Positions 11,083-16,668 of a stretch of 16,668 bases of DNA are shown piece after piece. Location: contig BNTT01000060.1 in the NCBI GenBank assembly GCA_025996815.1, positions 1 through 16,668 of the forward strand, in the 5' to 3' direction. This DNA is from Bacteroidia bacterium (GTDB lineage Bacteria; Bacteroidota; Bacteroidia; Bacteroidales; Azobacteroidaceae). Position 1 is the stretch's first letter. Each line of letters opens with the position of its first letter. The position numbers were made by a program, and so were the translations under genes. The notes under the pieces are model-generated. The model did no database searches. It was not told the origin of the DNA and saw only the letters and a program-made list of their open reading frames with translations.

Positions 11083-13175
11083 TTCCACCTTGCGCCCACA
11101 TAAATTCGCCGTCCGTCAATCGGTCCCCACACCATTGAGGCATCAAAATTCGTGCCGTTGGGGTTGCCAGCCTCTATAATCGGATTTTTTTGCTTGAAAT
11201 TTGTTAGATTTTCTGCGCCGAGATAGATTGACCAGCCTCTGAAAAATTTTGTTACCTGTGCATTCAAAATTGGGTAGGCTTCAAACTCCTTGTCCCACAA
11301 CGGCTTGTCGATGTCCGGGTCGGGCAGGCGACCGCCGCCGTTGAGTTGGGTGGTGAAGTCGAATTGCCATTTTTTCAGCCGCGTTCGATACGAGGTCGTC
11401 AGCAGCGATTTATAGCGACTTGTCAGCGGTTTTTCGCGCAATTTGCCGCCGATGGTCGTTTTGGCATCGGTGATGCGGTGGGCTGCCGTGAGTGTCCAGC
11501 CCCGCAAAAGTTCGTAGGATGCCTCCAATTGCATACTGTTGGCGTAGGATTTCCCCTCCAAATTGGCAATAGTTGCCTTGTGCGGGTCGCTGTCCAAATC
11601 CGTAACAACCTGATTGCTGAAATCGGTGCGGTAAAATTCGCCATTTAATGTCAATTCCTTGCCCAACAGTGGGATATGCGCCGTCGCATTCACGCCGTAG
11701 TTCCACGCCTCCTCCTGTTTCAAATTGTAATTGATGGTCAGTGTCCGATTGCTCGCCAAAAGATAGCTGTTTTCCGCCAAAGCATTAGGCGAGCGGTAGC
11801 CCTTGCCCACCGAAGCGCGCATATAAAACGCCTCCGAAAAGTCAAATTTCGTGTGCAAACGCGGCGTGAGAAAATTGCCGTACCGCGAACTGTAATCATC
11901 GCGCAGACCCAGCAAAACAATGATTTTGTCGTGCAATTTCAAAGAGTATTCGGCAAAAATGCCGGGCACATTTTCGATGAAAGCCCTCTGAGGGGGATTT
12001 AGGGGGCTGTATTCATTGATATTGTCCCTGTTGAAACTCGCGCCCACCGACAGTTTATTACCGTCATTAAAGCCTGTAGCAAAAGTCAAATTGGCATACA
12101 AATTGGATTGGTCGGCATCGTAGGTTTTCAAACCGTAACTTGCATCTTGGTCGTGATATGAGCCGCTGATAACCAAGCCGATACTGCGCTCTTTTTCGCT
12201 GTCGAGAATGATACCGTTGCGGGTATAAAACTCGTAGCGGTCGGTTGTGATGCCGATTTTGTAAGGGTCAGACACTTCGCGGATTTGTCCGCCCTCGCGG
12301 TCTTCGTGCAGGTAGCGCAACAAACTGTACGACATAAAATTGCCATTGCGGTAGTCCCATTTGTTTAACACATTGTACTGCTTCGCTTTAGGCTGGTCGA
12401 GAAAGCCGTCGTCGTTCCTGTCCCACTCGCGCGTATCGTTATCGACGTGCGCCAAGAGGATGGTCGAGAGGTTGTCGTTGAGCGCGATGGAGGCGTTGGC
12501 ATTGGCTTCCATGCGGCGCATATCGCTGGCATAGACGTTTAAGCCCAGCGGCTCCTCCGCATTGGGTTGCAGATACACCACGTTGATTTGCCCCGTCAGT
12601 GCCTCGTAGCCGTTGAGCACCGACGACGTGCCTTTGGACACCTGAATGCTCTCCATCCACGGTCCCGGCGTGTAGCCCAACCCAAACGGTGCGGCAATCC
12701 CCCGTAGCGTGGGGACGTTCTCCGCCAACATCTGCACATAAGCCCCCGAAAGCCCAAGCAACTTAATCTGCTTGGCACCGGTAGCCGCATCGCTGTAAGA
12801 CACATCCACCGAAGGGTTAGTCTCAAAACTCTCGGAGAGATTGCAGCAAGCCGCCTTCTGCAACTCCTGCTTGGTAAGTTTCTGCGTATCAAAAATCGAG
12901 CTGCGCATCTTAATCAGCCCCGGAGTGCGGTGCACAACGTGAAATTCCTCTAATTGCTGCTCTTGCGGCTCTGCAACAGAGTCATTTTCAGCCTGTTGCG
13001 CCTGTATTGATAGTGTGCTTATTGAAAGCAATAAGGCGATAACCACCGTAGGCTGAAGCCTACGGTTAATAAAGTGTCGTCCCTGCGGGACAAAATGGTA
13101 TCCATCATCTTCCGTAGGCTGAAGCCTACGGTTAATAAAGTGCTGTCCCTGCGGGACTTTTTTTATTTGTTTCAT
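11064..13175 (-). CDS. TonB-dependent receptor, probable metal uptake
   Basis: An outer-membrane receptor (703 residues) that imports a scarce ligand using TonB energy. The plug domain runs from about 78 to 200, with Cys-Cys in KAACCNLSESFETNPSVD (107-124), then LLGLSGAYVQML, a GLGYTPGPWMESIQVSKGTSSVLNGYEA stretch and TGQINV. The barrel fills the rest and ends in GARWNLQKFQ. The Cys-Cys and plug pattern is one I associate with Bacteroidota receptors found beside HMA-domain proteins. Residues 1-6 (MKQIKK) and about 44-60 (VVIALLLSISTLSIQAQ) form a split signal peptide. Between them lie 37 residues encoded by two palindromic repeat copies. A shorter repeat seems to be inserted near the SPLNPPQRAF segment. 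The upstream Cys-rich gene is probably co-transcribed. Confidence 0.9.
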   Translation of the reverse strand: MKQIKKVPQGQHFINRRLQPTEDDGYHFVPQGRHFINRRLQPTVVIALLLSISTLSIQAQQAENDSVAEPQEQQLEEFHVVHRTPGLIKMRSSIFDTQKLTKQELQKAACCNLSESFETNPSVDVSYSDAATGAKQIKLLGLSGAYVQMLAENVPTLRGIAAPFGLGYTPGPWMESIQVSKGTSSVLNGYEALTGQINVVYLQPNAEEPLGLNVYASDMRRMEANANASIALNDNLSTILLAHVDNDTREWDRNDDGFLDQPKAKQYNVLNKWDYRNGNFMSYSLLRYLHEDREGGQIREVSDPYKIGITTDRYEFYTRNGIILDSEKERSIGLVISGSYHDQDASYGLKTYDADQSNLYANLTFATGFNDGNKLSVGASFNRDNINEYSPLNPPQRAFIENVPGIFAEYSLKLHDKIIVLLGLRDDYSSRYGNFLTPRLHTKFDFSEAFYMRASVGKGYRSPNALAENSYLLASNRTLTINYNLKQEEAWNYGVNATAHIPLLGKELTLNGEFYRTDFSNQVVTDLDSDPHKATIANLEGKSYANSMQLEASYELLRGWTLTAAHRITDAKTTIGGKLREKPLTSRYKSLLTTSYRTRLKKWQFDFTTQLNGGGRLPDPDIDKPLWDKEFEAYPILNAQVTKFFRGWSIYLGAENLTNFKQKNPIIEAGNPNGTNFDASMVWGPIDGRRIYVGARWNLQKFQ
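11981..12008. repeat. C/G-rich repeat inside the TonB receptor gene
   Basis: On the coding strand this reads AGCCCCCTAAATCCCCCTC then AGAGGGCTTT, giving SPLNPPQRAF. It contains the palindrome CCCTC-A-GAGGG. I recall closely similar PLNPP-encoding repeats dispersed in intergenic regions of many Bacteroidota. Here it is in frame, in a probable extracellular loop. Confidence 0.5.
13046..13091 (-). repeat. 46-bp double-hairpin repeat, copy A (coding)
   Basis: On the minus strand: GTCCC-GCA-GGGAC hairpin, linker with CACTTTATTAA, then CCGTAGGCTTCAGCCTACGG hairpin. It encodes VPQGRHFINRRLQPT in the receptor signal peptide. Copy B differs at only one base and lies 66 bp (22 codons) away. Confidence 0.92.
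13112..13157 (-). repeat. 46-bp double-hairpin repeat, copy B (coding)
   Basis: Same unit as copy A, encoding VPQGQHFINRRLQPT. A 20-base spacer (13092-13111) separates the copies. Removing 13047-13157 (111 bp, 37 codons) restores an uninterrupted signal peptide start, MKQIKKVVIALLLS. Confidence 0.92.
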
Positions 13176-13206
13176 TTTTGTATTTTCGTTTATATTATGT
13201 GATTAT

Positions 13207-13252
13207 ATCCCGCAGGGATAGCACTTTATTAACCGTGGGCTTTAGCCTACGG
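13207..13252 (+). repeat. 46-bp double-hairpin repeat, copy C (intergenic, inverted)
   Basis: On the plus strand: ATCCC-GCA-GGGAT, linker with GCACTTTATTAA, then CCGTGGGCTTTAGCCTACGG. Same architecture as copies A and B in the opposite orientation. The first hairpin carries a compensating change (A-T closing pair in place of G-C), which keeps the stem paired. Confidence 0.88.
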
Positions 13253-13343
13253 GAAAGCGCAGAACCTCTCTCTCATCACCCCGCAAGGGGTGACACTTAT
13301 GTTGCTGCCTCTGCGGGACGACAGCACATAAAAACGGAAAAAA
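13253..13343. repeat. Degenerate repeat remnants between the two receptor-locus genes
   Basis: CACCCCGCAAGGGGTG (13277-13292) forms a 6-bp stem over a CGCA-like loop and is followed by GACACTTAT, resembling the first hairpin and linker of copies A-C. A half-hairpin CTGCGGGACGACAGCAC (13311-13327) resembles the other end. I see no gene here. Confidence 0.55.
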
Positions 13344-13715
13344 TCAAATCAGAAGTACACAATTGGACGCAAGAATGGCTCGCCCGAAAGGAAAAACCGG
13401 ATTGTCCGGCGGGGTATAACTCGCTGTAATGGCGAATATTGGCTCGTATGAAAAGAGCGAAATTGCAGCAAATGCCGGCATCCCGTCGCGCACCGGTGCT
13501 TTGAGCAGCACATCGCTATCGGAAATCGAAAAATCATCTGTTTGCAGATGAATGATTTGGCAGGCATCGTCGTATGGATTGTCGGCGGTGTGGTGCTGTG
13601 CCGCCGCTTCGCAACGCTCACAGCAATATGTGACAAGATTATGCCCCGCCGCCGCGAGCATAAAAATGAAGGAAAACACCCCCACAAACACATATTTAAA
13701 CCAACTTTTCAACAT
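13344..13715 (-). CDS. Small exported Cys-rich protein upstream of the receptor
   Basis: A 123-residue protein. The frame could start at a TTG at 13739, but that codon overlaps the -7 promoter box, so I use the ATG at 13713-13715. Residues 1-24 are hydrophobic after a short basic start (MLKSWFKYVF...MLAAAGH), a signal peptide or anchor. Then come YCCERCEAAAQHH (30-42) and a Cys at 52, candidate metal ligands. The remainder has no motif I recognise. Small proteins with this CC-x-x-C-like layout occur, from memory, upstream of metal-type TonB receptors in Bacteroidota. Position, 168 bases ahead of the receptor gene on the same strand, suggests one operon. The biochemical role is unknown. Confidence 0.68.
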   Translation of the reverse strand: MLKSWFKYVFVGVFSFIFMLAAAGHNLVTYCCERCEAAAQHHTADNPYDDACQIIHLQTDDFSISDSDVLLKAPVRDGMPAFAAISLFSYEPIFAITASYTPPDNPVFPFGRAILASNCVLLI

Positions 13716-13736
13716 ATATAATGTATAAAAACGGTG

Positions 13737-13767
13737 CAAAGGTAATGATTGTTTTTAAATTGACAAA
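13737..13767 (-). promoter_or_regulatory. Promoter of the Cys-rich gene and receptor
   Basis: On the minus strand, TTTG (13764-13767), 19 bases, TACCTTTG (13737-13744), an excellent match. The leader to the ATG at 13715 is about 17-20 bases. No separate consensus promoter is visible in front of the receptor gene. Confidence 0.8.
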
Positions 13768-13785
13768 ATAAACGTTTATTTTTTT

Positions 13786-13952
13786 AGGGTCAACGCATTA
13801 AAATTGAATCAAATTTAAAAGGAATTCTTTGTTCCATCCGGCTTTTAGACGTTTAGAAACGAGACTTTCTTTTCCTTTGTCTTTTTTCAAGAGATTGAGC
13901 GCTATTTTTCTGTTGATAATGTCCTTTTTATTTTTTTTAATGCGTTGACCCT
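13786..13952. mobile_element. Internally deleted ISAs1-type remnant (MITE-like)
   Basis: Perfect 18-bp inverted repeats, AGGGTCAACGCATTAAAA at 13786-13803 and its reverse complement at 13935-13952, enclose 131 bp. The repeat matches the tip of the element at 15908 in 13 of 17 positions. The interior encodes, on the minus strand, the C-terminal tail of an ISAs1-type transposase that stops inside the repeat. The rest of the transposase gene is missing. I see no target duplication (flanks are a T-run and GCTGCCTCT), so the copy is old or rearranged. Confidence 0.75.
13798..13914 (-). pseudogene. ISAs1-type transposase, C-terminal remnant
   Basis: About 38 codons reading NRKIALNLLKKDKGKE, then SLVSKRLKAGWNKEFLLNLIQF and a TAA inside the terminal repeat. 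Aligned by eye with the end of the transposase at 15921 (ARKFALQILSDIEDRH, SLKKRQYKAALDIGYLKKILKI, stop inside the repeat), the two share spacing and many residues. The catalytic parts are absent, so it cannot be active. Confidence 0.72.
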
Positions 13953-13992
13953 GCTGCCTCTTGGAGCACAATAAGTTCAATCAGCCCGTTTA

Positions 13993-15891
13993 TTATTTGG
14001 GTCCGTTCACCGTGCCTTCTTTGGGCACTGTCAGCGGCGGGATATTGTTTTCAGCACCGGGGTAGCCGATGTTTTGATTGATAACTCCTCTGGTGTTTGA
14101 ACTGATAGCGTCTGCCGGAACAGGCCAAAGAACATGATGTACACTTATTTTGTATTCAGCATAAGCAGTTACTACGCCTTTGTTGTAGAAATTATTCTTC
14201 GCAACCACCCAATCGTAGTAAAAGTTATACCCTTCCTGTTTCACGTTCGAGCCGGTTCCGCCCGGACCGGAAAAATTATCAAGTTTATACACGCGGTTGT
14301 TAAATACCTCGCAAGGCTTGCCTATTTTTGCATAGGTATAAGAAATGCGCACCAATTCCACATGGCGGAACTCTTCGTAATAGAGTTCTCGGGCGCGCTC
14401 GTCGAGAATCGCACCGATATTTACATCCGCAGCAGTCAATGGGTCTGCACCGGCGCGTGTTCTCACTTCGTTTAGTGCTGTGGCGGCTTCGTTCAACTGA
14501 TTTTTCCAATAATAACATTCAGCCATCATCAGGTAAACTTCCGCAGAACGGTACACATACCAGGGTGTTTGACCGCCTTGTTTTTCGCTATACAAAGGGT
14601 CAGGCACAAACAACTTGTAGTGTGGCCAGGAGAACCATCCGCGAATAGAGTCGGAAACAGCCATATTTGCCGGTTTCACCAAGTTTTTCCCGTACCATTC
14701 ATTCCCCGACGATTTCAGACTTGGCTCGTTGTAGTATAAATCTTCCGGCGATTTCCAACTATCTCTATTAAACCGTCCGCGCATATCGTTCAGTTCCTTG
14801 TCTGTCCAAATGGTATATTGCAAATAATTGGTGGGTCGCAAACGACCAATACCGCGACCATACAGTCCGTTATTATCCAGATTTGTGCCTGTCAAGTCGT
14901 TGGCAACCAAGATAGTCGTCCCCTTTTTCCCATCGGGGGTTAAGATGTAACCGGCTGCCCAGTAAGGCGTTGCATTACGCATAAGCAAAATCCTGTCGGA
15001 GCCTTCTATTTCCGGATAAGAAACCACATACATCAATCCTTCGGTATTCGTCATATCCAATTTGGCTTCTACGCTATGCAAATCGTGCATCAGATTGGTA
15101 TTCGGCTTGCTTTTGTTCGTGGTAAAACGTTCTTTCATCAGCGGATGTTTGGCAACTATTTCGTTTCCCACTTGAATGGCGCGGTCAAAATCGCCCAGCG
15201 ACATACTAAATTTCATCAGCAGCACACCACAGGCAGATTTAGAGGTTCTTCCTCTGTCAACCACTTCCGGCACCCATTGATAGGCAAATTCCAGTTCCTC
15301 TTTCATTTTCTCCATGATAGACCAGCGGTCGTAAGAGTAAAAGTCCAATTTGGGTGCATTTATTTCCCAGTCCTGATAAGGAATATCGCCAAACTGATGT
15401 ACCAATTTGTAGTAACGGTAGGCACGCTGAAAATAGGCGGCACCTAAGACGGCATTCCGTTCGGCTTCATCCTTATAAGTTGCATCATCGATGCGTGAAA
15501 TAACCACATTGGCATACTTGATGCCTTTGAAGCCTTCACGCCAGAAGTAACCCACTTTATTCCGGTCATTATTATCCAAGTTGGCATCCGGCAAAAAACT
15601 CACATCGAGATTCATGGCAGGTCCTGCCTTGTCGGTTGTTCCTTCTACTGCCACATCGGTAACAATCAATTCCGTAATAATTGGAGCGGCATCTCCAAAA
15701 TATTCGTGCCTCGAATTTCTTTCACAGGCAGTGAGTGCCGAATACATCCCTTCGGCATCTACATACGCATTTTCAGGCGTGTAAAAGGACAAAGGTTTAG
15801 GGTCGAGCCAACTCTCTTCGCACGCGCTGAAAAGAGATAAACCTATCAGCGCAACAGGGGCGATTGTATTTTTTACTGTTATATTTTTCAT
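13993..15891 (-). CDS. susD: RagB/SusD-family outer-membrane lipoprotein
   Basis: SusD-type lipoproteins sit on the cell surface as a lid over a SusC TonB receptor and bind a glycan or peptide before import. The 632-residue product has a lipoprotein signal, LSLFSAC with lipidated Cys24, followed by EESWLDPKP, a typical mature start. Helical SusD repeats follow (GFKGIKYANVVISRIDDATY, AVLGAAYFQRAYRYYKLVHQFGDIPY at about 146-171). The C-terminal half carries RSAEVYLMMAECYYWKNQLNEAATALNEVR and ILDERARELYYEEFRHVELVR. The length is within range. The ligand is unknown. The partner susC should lie immediately upstream; instead an insertion sequence ends 16 bases before the ATG. Confidence 0.94.
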   Translation of the reverse strand: MKNITVKNTIAPVALIGLSLFSACEESWLDPKPLSFYTPENAYVDAEGMYSALTACERNSRHEYFGDAAPIITELIVTDVAVEGTTDKAGPAMNLDVSFLPDANLDNNDRNKVGYFWREGFKGIKYANVVISRIDDATYKDEAERNAVLGAAYFQRAYRYYKLVHQFGDIPYQDWEINAPKLDFYSYDRWSIMEKMKEELEFAYQWVPEVVDRGRTSKSACGVLLMKFSMSLGDFDRAIQVGNEIVAKHPLMKERFTTNKSKPNTNLMHDLHSVEAKLDMTNTEGLMYVVSYPEIEGSDRILLMRNATPYWAAGYILTPDGKKGTTILVANDLTGTNLDNNGLYGRGIGRLRPTNYLQYTIWTDKELNDMRGRFNRDSWKSPEDLYYNEPSLKSSGNEWYGKNLVKPANMAVSDSIRGWFSWPHYKLFVPDPLYSEKQGGQTPWYVYRSAEVYLMMAECYYWKNQLNEAATALNEVRTRAGADPLTAADVNIGAILDERARELYYEEFRHVELVRISYTYAKIGKPCEVFNNRVYKLDNFSGPGGTGSNVKQEGYNFYYDWVVAKNNFYNKGVVTAYAEYKISVHHVLWPVPADAISSNTRGVINQNIGYPGAENNIPPLTVPKEGTVNGPK

Positions 15892-15907
15892 ATCATTTAT
15901 TTTTTTT

Positions 15908-16668
15908 CAGGGCAACCGCATCAAATTTTAAGGATTTTTTTCAAATAGCCAATATCCAAGGCAGCCTTATACTGTCTTTTTTTCAAACTATGCCTGTCTT
16001 CGATGTCAGAGAGTATCTGCAAGGCAAATTTCCGCGCGGTAGACAGGTTCAGAGGCGCATATCCCGTTCTTGCCCGACAACCATCTTCCTTGAAAGTTAC
16101 ATCCAAATGCCAGTGTAAGTGATTTTCAATGCCCCAATGTCCTCTTGCTAAAGAATTGTAATACGAAGGGTTAGATATCTGTTCGTCACTGATATAATAG
16201 CGCGTTTCTTGATGTAAATCGCTCTTTATTTTTCGACTTGCCTCTATTTTGACTAACGTAAAAACATCTTTCCATGCCGATAGATTTTCTTCCAACAGAA
16301 AATCTTTTGCCGGCAAAATACTACATTTACGTGTTTCTATGCGACCATGGTCTGATTCTATGTCGCTCTGAAAACAGCTCCCTCTTTTGCACTTGAAGGC
16401 ATACTCTAAATCGTCTAATAAACCTTGCTGGTTGCCTTTGACCGAAAGAAAATAGTGCCCTCCTTTGGCTACTATTTTTTCGGCTATCTTCGTTTGTGTC
16501 CCGATGGCATCTATGGACACGACCGCTTCCGTGATGTCCACAGCGTCTAATACCTTGGGTATAGCGGTTATTTCATTGGACTTTTTTTCCACCTTTTCTT
16601 GCCCAACACAAATGCGGTTTTCCCCTACCCATGCGTTGAGAATATACAAACCGCTGTTTCCTTTGCTG
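15908..16668 (-). mobile_element. ISAs1-family insertion sequence (partial, runs off the window)
   Basis: The visible end is CAGGGCAACCGCATCAAA (15908-15925), with the transposase stop codon inside it. The element continues to the window edge. Its tip is identical to both tips of the toxin-antitoxin element at 532-1277. The nine bases outside the end are ATTTTTTTT (15899-15907); the matching duplication should be at the unseen far end. It separates susD from whatever lies upstream. Confidence 0.85.
15921..16668 (-). CDS. ISAs1-family DDE transposase (N-terminus beyond window)
   Basis: The visible 248 residues cover the middle and C-terminal parts of an ISAs1-family transposase, the enzyme that cuts and joins the element ends. 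LYILNAWVGENRICVGQ and KSNEITAIPKVLD open the DDE domain. VSIDAIGTQ supplies a catalytic Asp, followed by KGGHYFLSVKGNQ. Near the C-terminus, RGHWGIENHLHWHLDV with VTFKEDGCRAR supplies the Glu-containing box typical of the family. The frame is open to the edge, so the apparent start near 16649 (a TTG) is not real; the first catalytic Asp should lie upstream. No frameshift or stop is visible, so the copy may be active. It is a candidate supplier of transposase for the element at 532-1277. Confidence 0.93.
   Translation of the reverse strand, partial: SKGNSGLYILNAWVGENRICVGQEKVEKKSNEITAIPKVLDAVDITEAVVSIDAIGTQTKIAEKIVAKGGHYFLSVKGNQQGLLDDLEYAFKCKRGSCFQSDIESDHGRIETRKCSILPAKDFLLEENLSAWKDVFTLVKIEASRKIKSDLHQETRYYISDEQISNPSYYNSLARGHWGIENHLHWHLDVTFKEDGCRARTGYAPLNLSTARKFALQILSDIEDRHSLKKRQYKAALDIGYLKKILKI

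Noticed and set aside
13046-13157. CRISPR-like direct repeats
   Set aside because: Only two direct copies, internally palindromic, inside a reading frame; the third copy is inverted, and there are no spacers of uniform size or cas genes.
13178-13429. Plus frame of 83 codons upstream of the receptor
   Set aside because: It consists largely of translated repeat copy C and its degenerate neighbours, then the shadow of the Cys-rich gene.
13716-13739. Upstream TTG start for the Cys-rich gene
   Set aside because: That codon overlaps the -7 box of a strong promoter match.
13776-13961. Target duplication around the ISAs1 remnant
   Set aside because: The flanks are a T-run on the left and GCTGCCTCT on the right, with no match.
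13915-13980. N-terminal 22 codons of the 60-codon minus frame ending at 13798
   Set aside because: This part is read through the terminal repeat and flanking DNA; only the C-terminal 38 codons resemble transposase.

Overview
The window comes from a Bacteroidota chromosome, most likely order Bacteroidales. The evidence is a SusD-family lipoprotein, a TonB-dependent receptor, a DUF5056/DUF6249-like ECF sigma operon, a dapB-lepB-WbqC gene block, almost no Shine-Dalgarno sequences, and repeated Bacteroidota-type promoters (TTTG or TTG, 19-22 bases, then TAnnTTTG, usually TACCTTTG). No rRNA, tRNA or CRISPR array was found.

Layout. 1-531: a doubtful Gly/Ala-rich reading frame, then a non-coding stretch with hairpins. 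532-1277: a compact mobile element holding a PIN-domain toxin and a small antitoxin with their own promoter. 1294-4801 (+): dapB, an outer-membrane beta-barrel gene, lepB and a WbqC-family gene. 4810-6577 (-): mscS-type channel then ssb, separated by an 11-bp repeat array. 6725-7150 (+): a small membrane protein. 7114-9324 (-): a RecD/Dda-type helicase and TatD nuclease. 9391-10976 (-): a probable operon of DUF6249-like protein, ECF sigma factor, DUF5056-like putative anti-sigma factor, and a secreted HMA-like protein. 11064-13715 (-): a TonB receptor of a probable metal-uptake type preceded by a small Cys-rich exported protein. 13786-13952: an internally deleted ISAs1-type remnant. 13993-15891 (-): susD. 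15908 to the right edge: an ISAs1-family insertion sequence, truncated by the window.

The most interesting signal is the 746-bp element at 532-1277. It has 18-bp perfect terminal inverted repeats and a perfect 9-bp target duplication (CAATCAAAC). It holds no transposase, only a promoter, an antitoxin gene and a PIN toxin gene with an ATGA overlap. Its ends are the same sequence as the visible end of the ISAs1-type insertion sequence at 15908. The inference is a non-autonomous transposable toxin-antitoxin cassette mobilised in trans by an ISAs1-family transposase.

The second strong signal is at the 5' end of the TonB receptor gene. Two copies of a 46-bp double-hairpin repeat form an in-frame insertion of 111 bp (37 codons) that splits the signal peptide between its charged start and its hydrophobic core. 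A third, inverted copy lies just upstream, outside the gene. A different C/G-rich repeat appears to be inserted in frame further inside the same gene. Short palindromic repeats therefore seem to be spreading here, including into coding sequence.

The ECF sigma operon with its HMA-like protein, the receptor carrying a CC-N-SESF-type plug motif, and the Cys-rich exported protein together suggest a metal-responsive (perhaps copper) envelope locus. This is inferred from family context; no metal specificity can be read from the sequence.
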